Assembly: GCA_963727535.1 (NCBI GenBank) | Contig: CAVSGR010000004.1 | Location: 248,001 to 312,000, forward strand | Direction: 5' to 3' | Origin: RBG-16-34-14 sp963727535 | Lineage (GTDB): Bacteria; Bacteroidota; Ignavibacteria; Ignavibacteriales; Ignavibacteriaceae | DNA: 64,000 nt | In this document: piece after piece, positions 19,873 through 28,430 of the stretch | Layout of the letters: the number at the start of each line of letters is the position of its first letter | Numbering within the stretch: the stretch's first letter is position 1 | Translations under genes and position numbers: made by a program | Notes under the pieces: model-generated | The model's input: the letters and a program-made list of their open reading frames with translations, nothing else | Databases searched by the model: none | Told to the model about the DNA's origin: nothing

Positions 19873-22044
19873 ATGACAATGAGTGATCCCAAAAGCGCTA
19901 AAATGCTCGAAGAGCTTTTGATGATTTGCAGAAAGAATCTGCCATCTATTAATGAAAACCTGATTATCAAAAGTTTTGAGTTTTCGATCGAAGCGCACAA
20001 GAATGATCTTCGTGCGTCGGGTGAGCCATATTTTATTCATCCTTACCATGTTGCATTAATTGTTGCCGAAGAACTTCCTTTGGATGATATAACAGTTGCC
20101 AGCGCTTTGCTTCACGATATTGCAGAAGATACGGAATTCAGTATAAGTCTTTTGTCAAAAGAATTCGGAAGTTCCGTTGCGGAAATTGTCGACGGCGTTA
20201 CAAAGATAAGTGGAATATTTAAAGGTCAGGAAATTACTAAAGCAGAAAATTACCGCAAACTCCTTCTCTCAATGGTTAAAGATGTAAGAGTTATACTTGT
20301 AAAGTTTGCGGACCGCCTTCACAATATGAGAACACTTGAGTTTGTCAATCCTGAAAAGCAAAGAAGAATTGCGCAGGAAACTCTTGAGATATATGCTCCG
20401 TTCGCTCACCGTTTTGGTTTGGGACGTGTTAAGTGGGAACTCGAGGATTTATCTTTTAAATATCTTAACCGCGATGCTTATGAAGATCTTGTAAGAAAAG
20501 TAAAAGCAAAAAGAAAAGAGAGAGAATCTTACATTAAAAAATTCAGTGATCCGATTATTCAAAAGCTTGATGAGTATAAGCTTAAATATGAAATAAGCGG
20601 GAGACCCAAACATCTTTACAGCATTTACAGGAAGATGATAAGAAGAAATAAACCGTTTGAAGAAATTTATGACCTCTTTGCTATAAGGGTAATACTGGAT
20701 ACTGAAAACACTTATGATTGTTATACAAGTCTCGGAATTGTAAACCAGATTTATCTTCCGGTTCCTGATAGATTTAAAGATTACATTTCTATTCCCAAAA
20801 CAAATAACTATCAATCAATTCATACTACAGTTGTAGGACCCGAAGGAAGACTTGTTGAAATTCAGATTAGAACAAAAAAGATGCACGAGGTTGCCGAAAG
20901 AGGTGTGGCAGCGCACTGGAGATATAAAGAAAATAAAACTGCCAACGAAAAAGATCTTGAGAACTGGGTAAACTGGATAAGAGATATTTTTGAGAATGCT
21001 TCAAAAGATGAAGCACGAAAAGATTTGATGGAAAGTTTCAAACTAAATCTTTACCAGGACGAGATTTATGTTTTTACTCCAAAAGGGGATTTAAGAAGAC
21101 TTCCTGTAGATTCTACTCCTGTTGATTTTGCTTTTGAAATTCATAGTAAAGTTGGATATCACTGTATCGGAGCAAAGGTAAACGGAAAGATAGTTCCTCT
21201 CGATACAGTTCTTCACAGCGGTGACCAATTAGAGATTATTGCTTCCAAAACACAGCACCCGAATAAAAACTGGATAAAATTTGTAACTACTCACAAGGCG
21301 AAAATTGCCATAAGAAAATGGATGAAAAAGGAAGAAGATGAGATAGTTAATTCCGGTAAGGAAATCTGGGATAAGAAAATTAAGAAATTGAAATTAACTT
21401 TTACACAACAGGATTTAGACAGGCTGGCAGTTAGTTTGAAATTTGATAGTCCCCGTCATATGTTTAGAACAATTGCACAGGGGAAAGCGAATGTTGATGA
21501 GATTTTAACTGCCACTAAGGAAAAAGAGAAAAAAGAAAAAGTATCTGTACTTGAATTCGATACATTTGCAGATTCAGCGCGGAGCGATGCAGGTGGAGTA
21601 TTAGTTGAAGGAGTTGATTCGAATATTATGTATGCGTATGCAAAGTGTTGTAACCCTATCCCTGGTGATCCGATCATTGGTTATGTTACTGTCGGCGAAG
21701 GAATAAAGATTCATCGCAAAACATGTAATAACTTGATTCGTTTATCTGAAATGGATACAAGTAAATTGCTCCCGGTGCAGTGGCCTGAAACGGAAGGTTC
21801 TCTCTTTGTTGTCGGGCTAACGGTAATGGGAGAAGATTCGCCCGGTCTTCTTAACGAGATTTCTCATGCCATTGTTGCTTATCAAAATACAAATATCAAA
21901 TCAATAAATATAAGTACCTCCGATTCTGCTTTTGAAGGCAGCGTGACTATTTATGTACATAATATAAGTCATCTTGCAAAAATTGTTGACAGATTAAAAA
22001 AAATAAAAGGTGTCTATTCTGTAGAAAGATTCGATGGTTCTTAA
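19873..22044 (+). CDS. Bifunctional (p)ppGpp synthetase/hydrolase, Rel/SpoT type
   Basis: Makes and degrades the alarmone (p)ppGpp in the stringent response. At 723 residues it has all expected domains. The hydrolase has HPYHV and HDIAED at 81-86. The synthetase has RPKHLYSIYRKM, RFKDYI (the RxKD form found in bifunctional enzymes), NYQSIHTTV and EIQIRT. A TGS domain (YVFTPKG..) follows, then a conserved CCNPIPGD zinc-finger-like region and a C-terminal ACT domain. AAGGAAA about 10 bases upstream fits the start at 19873; a second ATG at 19879 is possible. The 124 bases upstream are AT-rich. Confidence 0.95.
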   Translation: MTMSDPKSAKMLEELLMICRKNLPSINENLIIKSFEFSIEAHKNDLRASGEPYFIHPYHVALIVAEELPLDDITVASALLHDIAEDTEFSISLLSKEFGSSVAEIVDGVTKISGIFKGQEITKAENYRKLLLSMVKDVRVILVKFADRLHNMRTLEFVNPEKQRRIAQETLEIYAPFAHRFGLGRVKWELEDLSFKYLNRDAYEDLVRKVKAKRKERESYIKKFSDPIIQKLDEYKLKYEISGRPKHLYSIYRKMIRRNKPFEEIYDLFAIRVILDTENTYDCYTSLGIVNQIYLPVPDRFKDYISIPKTNNYQSIHTTVVGPEGRLVEIQIRTKKMHEVAERGVAAHWRYKENKTANEKDLENWVNWIRDIFENASKDEARKDLMESFKLNLYQDEIYVFTPKGDLRRLPVDSTPVDFAFEIHSKVGYHCIGAKVNGKIVPLDTVLHSGDQLEIIASKTQHPNKNWIKFVTTHKAKIAIRKWMKKEEDEIVNSGKEIWDKKIKKLKLTFTQQDLDRLAVSLKFDSPRHMFRTIAQGKANVDEILTATKEKEKKEKVSVLEFDTFADSARSDAGGVLVEGVDSNIMYAYAKCCNPIPGDPIIGYVTVGEGIKIHRKTCNNLIRLSEMDTSKLLPVQWPETEGSLFVVGLTVMGEDSPGLLNEISHAIVAYQNTNIKSINISTSDSAFEGSVTIYVHNISHLAKIVDRLKKIKGVYSVERFDGS

Positions 22045-22070
22045 AGTTCGAATATATTTAGGATATTTAA

Positions 22071-22499
22071 CTGGAAACTAGAATTTTAGCAATAGACTTT
22101 GGCGAGAAAAGGATTGGTCTTGCATTATGCGATCCTCTTAGAACATTTGCTTATCCTTTTAAAACTCTTCCTAATAAGAATTTCTTAACTGATTTAAATA
22201 AAATTATTCAGGAAGAAAGTATATCTAAAATTATCATCGGTTTACCTGATTCTGACAATGCAAGAACGGAGAAAATCAGATCAAAAATTTTATCCTTAAA
22301 AAATCAGATTGAAAATAAATTTAATCTCGAAGTAATTTTATGGGATGAAGCATTCACTTCTGCAATTGCAAGCGAGAGAATAATACAGTCTGTTCCAAAG
22401 AAATCTAAAAGAAAAGATAAAGGATTGCTGGATAGACATGCTGCATCAATTATATTACAGGAGTACCTCAACAGCATTGCAAGTGGAAGAACGAAGTGA
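22071..22499 (+). CDS. ruvX: Holliday junction resolvase-like RuvX (YqgF), non-standard start codon
   Basis: 142 residues of a complete RuvX/YqgF-type RNase H-fold nuclease, implicated in pre-16S rRNA maturation and junction resolution. Motifs: ILAIDFGEKRIGLA with the first catalytic Asp, IIIGLP, the WDEAFTS box (normally DERFTS) and DRHAASIILQEYL with the last acidic residue. No ATG, GTG or TTG occurs in frame before the core. The frame opens after TAA at 22068-22070, directly with CTG at 22071, so CTG is the probable start (ATT at 22083 is the alternative). A missing base upstream, as in other broken genes here, would also explain it. It lies 26 bases after the Rel gene. Confidence 0.85.
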   Translation: METRILAIDFGEKRIGLALCDPLRTFAYPFKTLPNKNFLTDLNKIIQEESISKIIIGLPDSDNARTEKIRSKILSLKNQIENKFNLEVILWDEAFTSAIASERIIQSVPKKSKRKDKGLLDRHAASIILQEYLNSIASGRTK

Positions 22500-22528
22500 A
22501 ATTTATTGCTACATTATCATAAAACTAA

Positions 22529-22557
22529 TTGACTATTAAAGATGTAGCGTATATTTT
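22529..22557 (+). promoter_or_regulatory. Predicted promoter of the microcompartment shell genes
   Basis: TTGACT at 22529-22534 and TATTTT at 22552-22557, 17 bases apart. It can also be read as TTG plus the TATATTTT box at 22550-22557. It lies in the 90-base gap before the first shell gene. Confidence 0.45.
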
Positions 22558-22589
22558 ACAGTAACAAAAATTATCATTGGGAGCACTTT

Positions 22590-22868
22590 ATGTCACTTGA
22601 TGCACTCGGGATGATAGAAACAAAAGGTCTTGTAGGTGCTATTGAAGCCGCAGACGCAATGGTTAAAGCCGCTAAAGTTGAATTGCTTGGCAAGGAAACA
22701 ATTGGTGGCGGATATGTAACTGTTATGGTCAGGGGCGATGTGGGAGCAGTTAAAGCTGCTACCGATGCCGGAGGCGCGGCTGCTCAGAGAGTTGGAGAAT
22801 TGATTTCAGTTCATGTAATACCTCGTCCTCATTCCGAGGTTGAAGCTTTACTTCCAAAGAGAAAATAG
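22590..22868 (+). CDS. Bacterial microcompartment shell protein, BMC-H type
   Basis: A 92-residue single BMC domain (PduA/EutM/CsoS1-like), which forms hexamers that tile the shell of a bacterial microcompartment. The family core is clear: ALGMIETKGLVGAIEAADAM, VKAA, GKETIGGGYVTV, RGDVGAVKAATDAG and VHVIPRPH..VE.LLP. The segment GGGY sits where the hexamer pore loop lies. GGGAG about 9 bases upstream supports the ATG. The next shell gene follows after 3 bases. No signature enzyme or aldehyde dehydrogenase is nearby, so this is a satellite locus. Confidence 0.95.
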   Translation: MSLDALGMIETKGLVGAIEAADAMVKAAKVELLGKETIGGGYVTVMVRGDVGAVKAATDAGGAAAQRVGELISVHVIPRPHSEVEALLPKRK

Positions 22869-22871
22869 TCT

Positions 22872-23576
22872 ATGCCAAAGGCGCTTGGGTTAGTTGAAAC
22901 CCGGGGTCTTGTTGCTGCTATTGAAGCCGCCGATGCTATGGTAAAAGCGGCTAATGTAACTCTTGTAGGAAAAGAAACAACAAACCCCGCTTTGATAACG
23001 ATTAAGATTGTTGGAGAAACTGCAGCAGTTCGCTCAGCAGTTGATGCTGGTTCTGTTGCTGCTAAGCGAGTCGGGGTACTCGTTTCTACACATATAATTC
23101 CTCAGCCAGATGATCAGATGATTGCACTTCTTCCGGAAATAAAAGATAGTCCCGAAAGAAAACCAAGAAGAGTTGAAAAAGAGATTCCTGAGAAAAAAGA
23201 AGAAGTTGTAAAACCTGTAGTTAAGTCGGTTCCGAAGGAAGTACTTAAAAAAGAAAAGAAAGAAGAGAGCAAAAGTAAAAAGGAAGAAATAAAAGAAGAA
23301 GCAAAGCCTTCAGTAGAAGCAAGTGATACAATATCAAGACTTAGAAAAGAAGCTTTTGGAATAGAAGAAGAAATCGAAAAGAAAAAAAAAGAAGAACCAA
23401 AGACGTTAACTTCGAAGAAAGCAAAAATTAAAATGGAAGAAGTGGAAATTTTGAATGTGCATCAATTAAGAAGATTTGCAAGAGGCATTGAAGGTTTTCC
23501 AATTCAGGGAAGAGAAATCTCAAGAGCAAACAGGAAAGAACTTCTCGATTACTTTAAGAAATTTATATCAAAATAA
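22872..23576 (+). CDS. BMC-H shell protein with charged linker and conserved-looking C-terminal domain
   Basis: 234 residues. Residues 1-90 are a BMC domain close to the preceding gene product (ALGLVETRGLVAAIEAADAM). About residues 92-190 form a Lys/Glu-rich, probably disordered linker. About residues 193-232 form a compact helical-looking tail: VHQLRRFARGIEGFP, then GREISRANRKELLDYFKKF. The tail recalls helix-loop-helix modules of the Rho N-terminal/SAP kind (LRxxAR...KxELLxxF); that is inference from pattern only. PduK is a known case of a shell protein with an extended C-terminus, but no iron-sulfur cysteines are seen here. It could tether the shell to cargo, nucleic acid or another cell structure. 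Confidence 0.85.
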   Translation: MPKALGLVETRGLVAAIEAADAMVKAANVTLVGKETTNPALITIKIVGETAAVRSAVDAGSVAAKRVGVLVSTHIIPQPDDQMIALLPEIKDSPERKPRRVEKEIPEKKEEVVKPVVKSVPKEVLKKEKKEESKSKKEEIKEEAKPSVEASDTISRLRKEAFGIEEEIEKKKKEEPKTLTSKKAKIKMEEVEILNVHQLRRFARGIEGFPIQGREISRANRKELLDYFKKFISK

Positions 23577-23605
23577 TCTGTAAATACATTAAGAATTTTT
23601 TTTGT

Positions 23606-23631
23606 AACTCCACTTGTAGTGGAGTTTTTTT
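23606..23631 (+). terminator. Rho-independent terminator after the shell genes
   Basis: The stem AACTCCACT/AGTGGAGTT with loop TGT is followed by a run of seven T. It lies 30 bases after the stop of the second shell gene and closes the two-gene unit. Confidence 0.85.
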
Positions 23632-23658
23632 GTTTTCAATTTAGTTTATATTTGTACG

Positions 23659-24573
23659 GTGAAGAAAAATATTCATATAATCGTCATCTCTCTGCTTTTT
23701 TCGATTATTCTTTGGGGATCCATTTCACTATCAAGAGATTATTATATAACCGTATATTTTCCTGTGAAGATTGTTAATTTTCATGAAGGTTATACGTCCG
23801 GGACAAAACTTCCTGCTAAAATATCTGCAAAAATAAAAGGGACGGGCTGGAAACTATTATCTCTCAGTCTCGGATCAGAATCAGAATATCTTGTTTCTGC
23901 AGGAGGAGACACTGGGAAAAAATATATCAATCTTTATAATTCATTATCGGAGAATCAATGGCTTGCCTCTGATATGGAAGTAATTAACCTGAGCCCGGAT
24001 ACTCTTTCGATTCGTGTTGAAAAAGCAGGAAGAAAAAAAGTAAAAATAGAACCTGATCTTGTACTTAATTTCAAGGAAGGCTACGGTTTAGCCGATGATA
24101 TCCGGATAAGCCCCGAGTCAACTTATGTTTCCGGTCCGGTCAGTTACTTGAAAAAATTAACTTCTGTTCCTACTGAAAAGAAGATGTTCTCAAATCTGGA
24201 TTCAAAAATTGTAGATCATGTTAGTTTAAGGAATATTAGAGGGATGTCTTACGCTCAGAATTTAGTAACAATAAACCTTGATGTTCAGAAAATTGTTGAC
24301 AAAAACTTTGATAATATTCCTGTCTCCGTTCTCGATCTGCCAAGTGATAGGGAAGTAGTTTTGCTTCCTAACAGGGTTAGCATTGGTGTTCACGGTGGAG
24401 TAAACATACTTGGGAAACTAAATGAGGATCAGCTCAAAGCTTATGTTTATTACAGGGATGTTGTGCTCGATACAGTTGGCAGCGTAGTACCCCAAGTCGA
24501 GGTTCCCCAGAATATGTCGATAATGTATGTTAAGCCGGAGAGGCTGAGATATATCATAAAAAAATATAAGTAA
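23659..24573 (+). CDS. YbbR/CdaR-like domain protein
   Basis: 304 residues with a GTG start. One N-terminal membrane helix (about residues 6-24) is followed by YbbR-type beta repeats, for example LPAKISAKIKGTGWKLL and a later VSIGVHGG..NILGKL. In Firmicutes, YbbR (CdaR) proteins regulate the c-di-AMP cyclase; no cyclase gene is adjacent here, so that role is not shown. A TATATTTG box at 23647-23654 ends only five bases before the GTG. If it is the promoter, the mRNA would be almost leaderless. Next comes tmk, 11 bases on. Confidence 0.7.
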   Translation: MKKNIHIIVISLLFSIILWGSISLSRDYYITVYFPVKIVNFHEGYTSGTKLPAKISAKIKGTGWKLLSLSLGSESEYLVSAGGDTGKKYINLYNSLSENQWLASDMEVINLSPDTLSIRVEKAGRKKVKIEPDLVLNFKEGYGLADDIRISPESTYVSGPVSYLKKLTSVPTEKKMFSNLDSKIVDHVSLRNIRGMSYAQNLVTINLDVQKIVDKNFDNIPVSVLDLPSDREVVLLPNRVSIGVHGGVNILGKLNEDQLKAYVYYRDVVLDTVGSVVPQVEVPQNMSIMYVKPERLRYIIKKYK

Positions 24574-24584
24574 AGAAAATCTAT

Positions 24585-25211
24585 ATGTTCATTAGTTTTG
24601 AAGGAATTGACTTTTGCGGAAAATCTACACAGGTAGAGCTTTTAAAGAAATATCTGCTTGAAAAAAATAGGAAAGTAGAAATAATAAGAGAACCCGGTGG
24701 AACGGAGATCTCCGAAAAAGTAAGAGAGATACTTCTTGACAAAAAACATTACCATATGTTTATGGAGGCTGAAATCTTTCTCTTTTCTGCAAGCAGGGCA
24801 CAATTGGTTAGGGAAAAAATCCGCCCGTGTTTGGAAAAAGGAATCTATGTAATTTCAGATAGGTTCCATGATTCAACTACGGCTTACCAGGGTTTTGGGA
24901 GAGGAATCGACCCAGAAACTGTTAAGCATATTAATAGTCTTGCAATAGGAAATACGATACCTGGTTTAACTTTTATTGTTGATATCCCGGTCGAGGTTGC
25001 CGAGCAAAGAAAAAATCAAAAACATAATATGGAATTGGACAGGATTGAAGTTTCTGATTCCGGTTTTTATAATCGTGTACGGCAAGGTTATTTAAGTCTT
25101 GCAGAAAAAGAAAAACGATTCAAAATAATTGATGGAACATTAAGTATACAAGAAGTTCATAATAAAGTGGTGAATGAATTAGTTTTATTTGAAAAAAAGG
25201 AGTTTGTATGA
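24585..25211 (+). CDS. tmk: Thymidylate kinase
   Basis: Phosphorylates dTMP to dTDP. 208 residues, normal length. The P-loop GIDFCGKST is at about 7-15 (Cys at a position that is usually Ser or Gly), followed by the DR(Y/F)-type motif SDRFHDSTTAYQG and the LID region near IDPETVKH. REPGGT is conserved. The last bases overlap the start of the S41 protease gene by four (ATGA), which indicates an operon. Confidence 0.95.
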   Translation: MFISFEGIDFCGKSTQVELLKKYLLEKNRKVEIIREPGGTEISEKVREILLDKKHYHMFMEAEIFLFSASRAQLVREKIRPCLEKGIYVISDRFHDSTTAYQGFGRGIDPETVKHINSLAIGNTIPGLTFIVDIPVEVAEQRKNQKHNMELDRIEVSDSGFYNRVRQGYLSLAEKEKRFKIIDGTLSIQEVHNKVVNELVLFEKKEFV

Positions 25212-26857
25212 TGTCGCACAGATATTTTAAATATCTCTTTGCTGTAATTCTTCTATTTGTCTTTTCGGGATTCTTTCCCGGAAAAGACGATTTATATTTT
25301 GAGATTTCAAAAAATATAGATCTCTTCGGCTCGGTTTATAAAGAAATATCGATGAATTACGTCGATGATATAGATCCTGAAAAATTTATGCAGGAAGGTA
25401 TCAAGGGAATGCTGAATTCTCTCGATCCTTATACAATTTTTATCGATGAAAATAAAAAAGAAGATATAGATCTTATAACAAACGGTAAATATGGTGGTGT
25501 AGGAGTATCGATCGGCGTAAGAGGTGATAATGTAACAGTTGTTGAAGTCCTCGATGGTTATTCTGCACAAAGGCAGGGAATAAGAATCGGTGATATTTTA
25601 TTGGAAGCTGGAGGCACTAAAATTACTCCTGAAAATATGGAAGACATTTCTGCCCTTGTAAAAGGGAAGCCAGGGACAATTGTTGATCTTAAAGTGTTGA
25701 GAGGTGATGCAGACACACTTAATTTTAATCTTATAAGAGAAGAAGTGATTGTAAAGAGTCTTATTTATTATGGCTTCTATCCCGAAAACAGCAACAATGT
25801 CTATCTGAAGTTAACGAGCTTTAGCCGTTCGGCAGGAGATGAAGTAAAAAAAGCTTTGCAAGAGCTTAAAGCAAAGAAAGAAATTAAATCTGTTGTTTTT
25901 GATTTAAGAGGAAACCCCGGTGGTCTGCTCGATGTTGCTGCCGATATTGCTGATAAGTTCCTTGATAAAGGTAAGCTAATTGTATCTACAAAAGGGAGAG
26001 ACGCAACATCTAAGAAAGAATACTTTGCTACGCAAGAACCTATGGCGGGAGATGCTAAGCTCGTTGTACTTGTGAACGGTGGTTCAGCTTCGGCTTCTGA
26101 AATTTTAGCTGGAGCAATACAGGATCATGACAGAGGTGTAATTCTTGGGACCAAATCTTTTGGAAAAGGTCTTGTACAAACTATAACACCCTTGGATTAT
26201 AATACTTCTCTAAAAATTACAACTGCAAAATATTATACACCAAGTGGAAGATGCATTCAAAAAATAGATTACTCAAAGGGTAATGATGTTATAATTAATG
26301 CTGATTCTCTTACAACAGCACCTTACGAAACGGACAACGACCGGGTTGTTTACGGTGCCGGTGGAATTACTCCCGATACAACAGTTAAATTTAACATTGA
26401 AGGTGACCTGACAGCTGATCTTCTTGCAAAAGGTTTATTCTTCAAGTTTGCGGATTATTACTATTATCGTTATCCGGATGAAAAATTTTCTTCTATAAGC
26501 AATGAAAAATTGGTTAATGAGTTTACAAAGTATCTTAAGGGAAATGATTTTGTTTATAAATCGGAATCTGAAAAACAGCTTGATGAAGTAATTGCAGCCG
26601 CGAAAAAGAAAAAACTGGACGAAAAGGTAATTGCAGATCTGGACAATGCAAAACATTCTTTTGAAGCATTGGACGACACAGATCTTTCACTTTATAAGAA
26701 TGAGATTCTTATTGAGTTAAAGGCGGAACTTGCTTCCCGTTATTTAGGATCAGAAGGCAGAATTGAAGAGCTTCTCAAATATGATGAACAATTCCAAACC
26801 GCTTATAAAGTTATGTCAAATACTAAAGTTTATGACAGGCTGTTGAATATTAAATAA
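25208..26857 (+). CDS. S41 family C-terminal processing peptidase
   Basis: 549 residues. An N-terminal membrane anchor or signal (about 7-22) is followed by the S41 N-terminal domain with SLDPYT and a PDZ domain (GGVGVSIGVRGDNVTVVEV.. to GKPGT). The protease core has the catalytic Ser in GGSASASEIL and the Lys in KSFGKGLVQ. The YYTPSGRCIQ motif is typical of the CtpA group, which trims or degrades periplasmic and membrane proteins. A helical C-terminal region of about 120 residues extends past the core. It overlaps tmk by four bases and ends before a strong terminator. Confidence 0.93.
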   Translation: MMSHRYFKYLFAVILLFVFSGFFPGKDDLYFEISKNIDLFGSVYKEISMNYVDDIDPEKFMQEGIKGMLNSLDPYTIFIDENKKEDIDLITNGKYGGVGVSIGVRGDNVTVVEVLDGYSAQRQGIRIGDILLEAGGTKITPENMEDISALVKGKPGTIVDLKVLRGDADTLNFNLIREEVIVKSLIYYGFYPENSNNVYLKLTSFSRSAGDEVKKALQELKAKKEIKSVVFDLRGNPGGLLDVAADIADKFLDKGKLIVSTKGRDATSKKEYFATQEPMAGDAKLVVLVNGGSASASEILAGAIQDHDRGVILGTKSFGKGLVQTITPLDYNTSLKITTAKYYTPSGRCIQKIDYSKGNDVIINADSLTTAPYETDNDRVVYGAGGITPDTTVKFNIEGDLTADLLAKGLFFKFADYYYYRYPDEKFSSISNEKLVNEFTKYLKGNDFVYKSESEKQLDEVIAAAKKKKLDEKVIADLDNAKHSFEALDDTDLSLYKNEILIELKAELASRYLGSEGRIEELLKYDEQFQTAYKVMSNTKVYDRLLNIK

Positions 26858-26878
26858 TACTCTTAAATCTTTTTTCAA

Positions 26879-26917
26879 GGAAGATGGTGGGAATTATAAT
26901 CACCATCTTCCTTTTTT
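26879..26917 (+). terminator. Rho-independent terminator after the S41 protease gene
   Basis: The perfect 11-base stem GGAAGATGGTG/CACCATCTTCC has an 11-base loop and is followed by six T. Confidence 0.9.
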
Positions 26918-26970
26918 GTTTTCTCCCTGACTATATTTAAATATAGCTCCTCTATAAATAAGTACTCTAA

Positions 26971-28381
26971 ATGAATGATACTTTAAAAGAAAAAATCAGA
27001 AGTGTAGTCGGTCATAATAATTATTTCGATTCACAAGAAGATAAGCTCAGTTATTCTTTCGATGCAACTCCTATCTTTCAATATCTTCCCGAAGCAATTG
27101 TTTTCCCGGAGAGTGAAGGACAAATCTCTCAAATTGTAAAGTTAGCGAACCAGGAAAAATTTAATATTGTTCCGAGAGGTGCCGGAACAGGCTTAAGCGG
27201 TGGCGCTGTCCCAGTTGAAAATAGTATTATTACTTGTGATGACTAAATGGAATAATCTCCTTGAAATCGATACACAAAATTTAACTGCGACAGTTCAACC
27301 CGGAGTTGTTACAGGAGTTTTTCAAAAAGAAGTTGAAAAGTTCGGATTGTTTTATCCACCCGATCCGGGAAGTTTGAATGTTTGCACAATTGGAGGAAAT
27401 GTGGCAAACAATGCGGGCGGCTTGCGAGGTTTGAAATACGGTGTTACAAAAAATTATGTTCTAGGAACTGAAATGATCTTGCCGAATGGGGAGTTGCTGA
27501 AAACTGGTGGCAAGAATATGAAAGATGTTGCAGGATATAATCTCAGGGATTTTATTGTCGGAAGCGAAGGGACTCTCGGAATAATTACAAAAATTTTATT
27601 AAAGCTGATTCCAAAGCCGCAGCAATCAATTACTATTCTTGCATATTTTGATAAACTTATAGATTCTGCAAAATCCGTTTCAAAAATTATTTCTTCCCAT
27701 ATTATTCCAAGCATGATGGAATTTCTCGATAACACAACTATAAATTGTGTTGAGGACTTTACAAAAATTGGGTTACCTAGAAATAGTGAAGCGATTTTAT
27801 TAATTGAAGTCGATGGTCGTGGAAGCGAAGTTAGAGAAGACGCAAATATTATTATAGATATTTTGAAAAAAAATAATGCAGCGTTTGTAAAAGAAGCTGC
27901 AAGCGAAGAAGAATCTTTAACTTTAAAAGCTGCAAGACGAAGTGCATTCAGTGCATTGGCTAGAAAGAGACCAACCACAATTCTTGAAGATGCGACAGTG
28001 CCGAGAAGTGAATTGCCTGTAATGATTGAGAAAGTTACTGAAGCTGGAAAAAGATTTGATGTAATGTTTGGAAATTTTGGACATGCGGGAGATGGAAATC
28101 TTCATCCTACCTGTTTAACTGATGAAAGAGATAATGATGAAATTAATCGCGCTCACAATGCTTTTGATTTTATTTTTAATGAAGCAATCAAACTTGGAGG
28201 AACAATTACCGGTGAACACGGAACGGGTTTGGCAAAGAAACAATTTCTTGAAAACGCTACAGGTGTTCCTGCTGTTGAGATGATGAAGCAAATTAAAATT
28301 GCAATCGATCCGAACAATGTTATAAACCCGGGGAAAATTTTTTCAATATCGCCAAGATGTGAGGAGTTTTCAGGCAAGTGA
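26971..28381 (+). CDS. FAD-linked oxidase, GlcD/D-lactate dehydrogenase type (frameshifted)
   Basis: Oxidises a 2-hydroxy acid such as glycolate or D-lactate and passes electrons on through its iron-sulfur partner. About 469 residues after removal of one extra base near 27228-27232. The FAD-binding PCMH fold shows PRGAGTGLSGGAVP, PDPGSLNVCTIGGNVANNAGG and GSEGTLGIITK. The C-terminal domain has FGNFGHAGDGNLHP and GEHGTGLAKK, with the conserved metal-binding His residues. The fused protein is of normal length. The Fe-S partner gene follows after about 50 bases. Which hydroxy acid is used cannot be read from sequence. Confidence 0.88.
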
Positions 28382-28430
28382 AACGGCAGAGGGCAGACGG
28401 CAAAAGGAAAATAACAGATAAAAATAGATA

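Noticed and set aside
22590..23576. Carboxysome or Pdu/Eut operon
   Set aside because: Only two shell proteins are present; no RuBisCO, diol dehydratase, ammonia lyase, aldehyde dehydrogenase or vertex protein occurs in the window.
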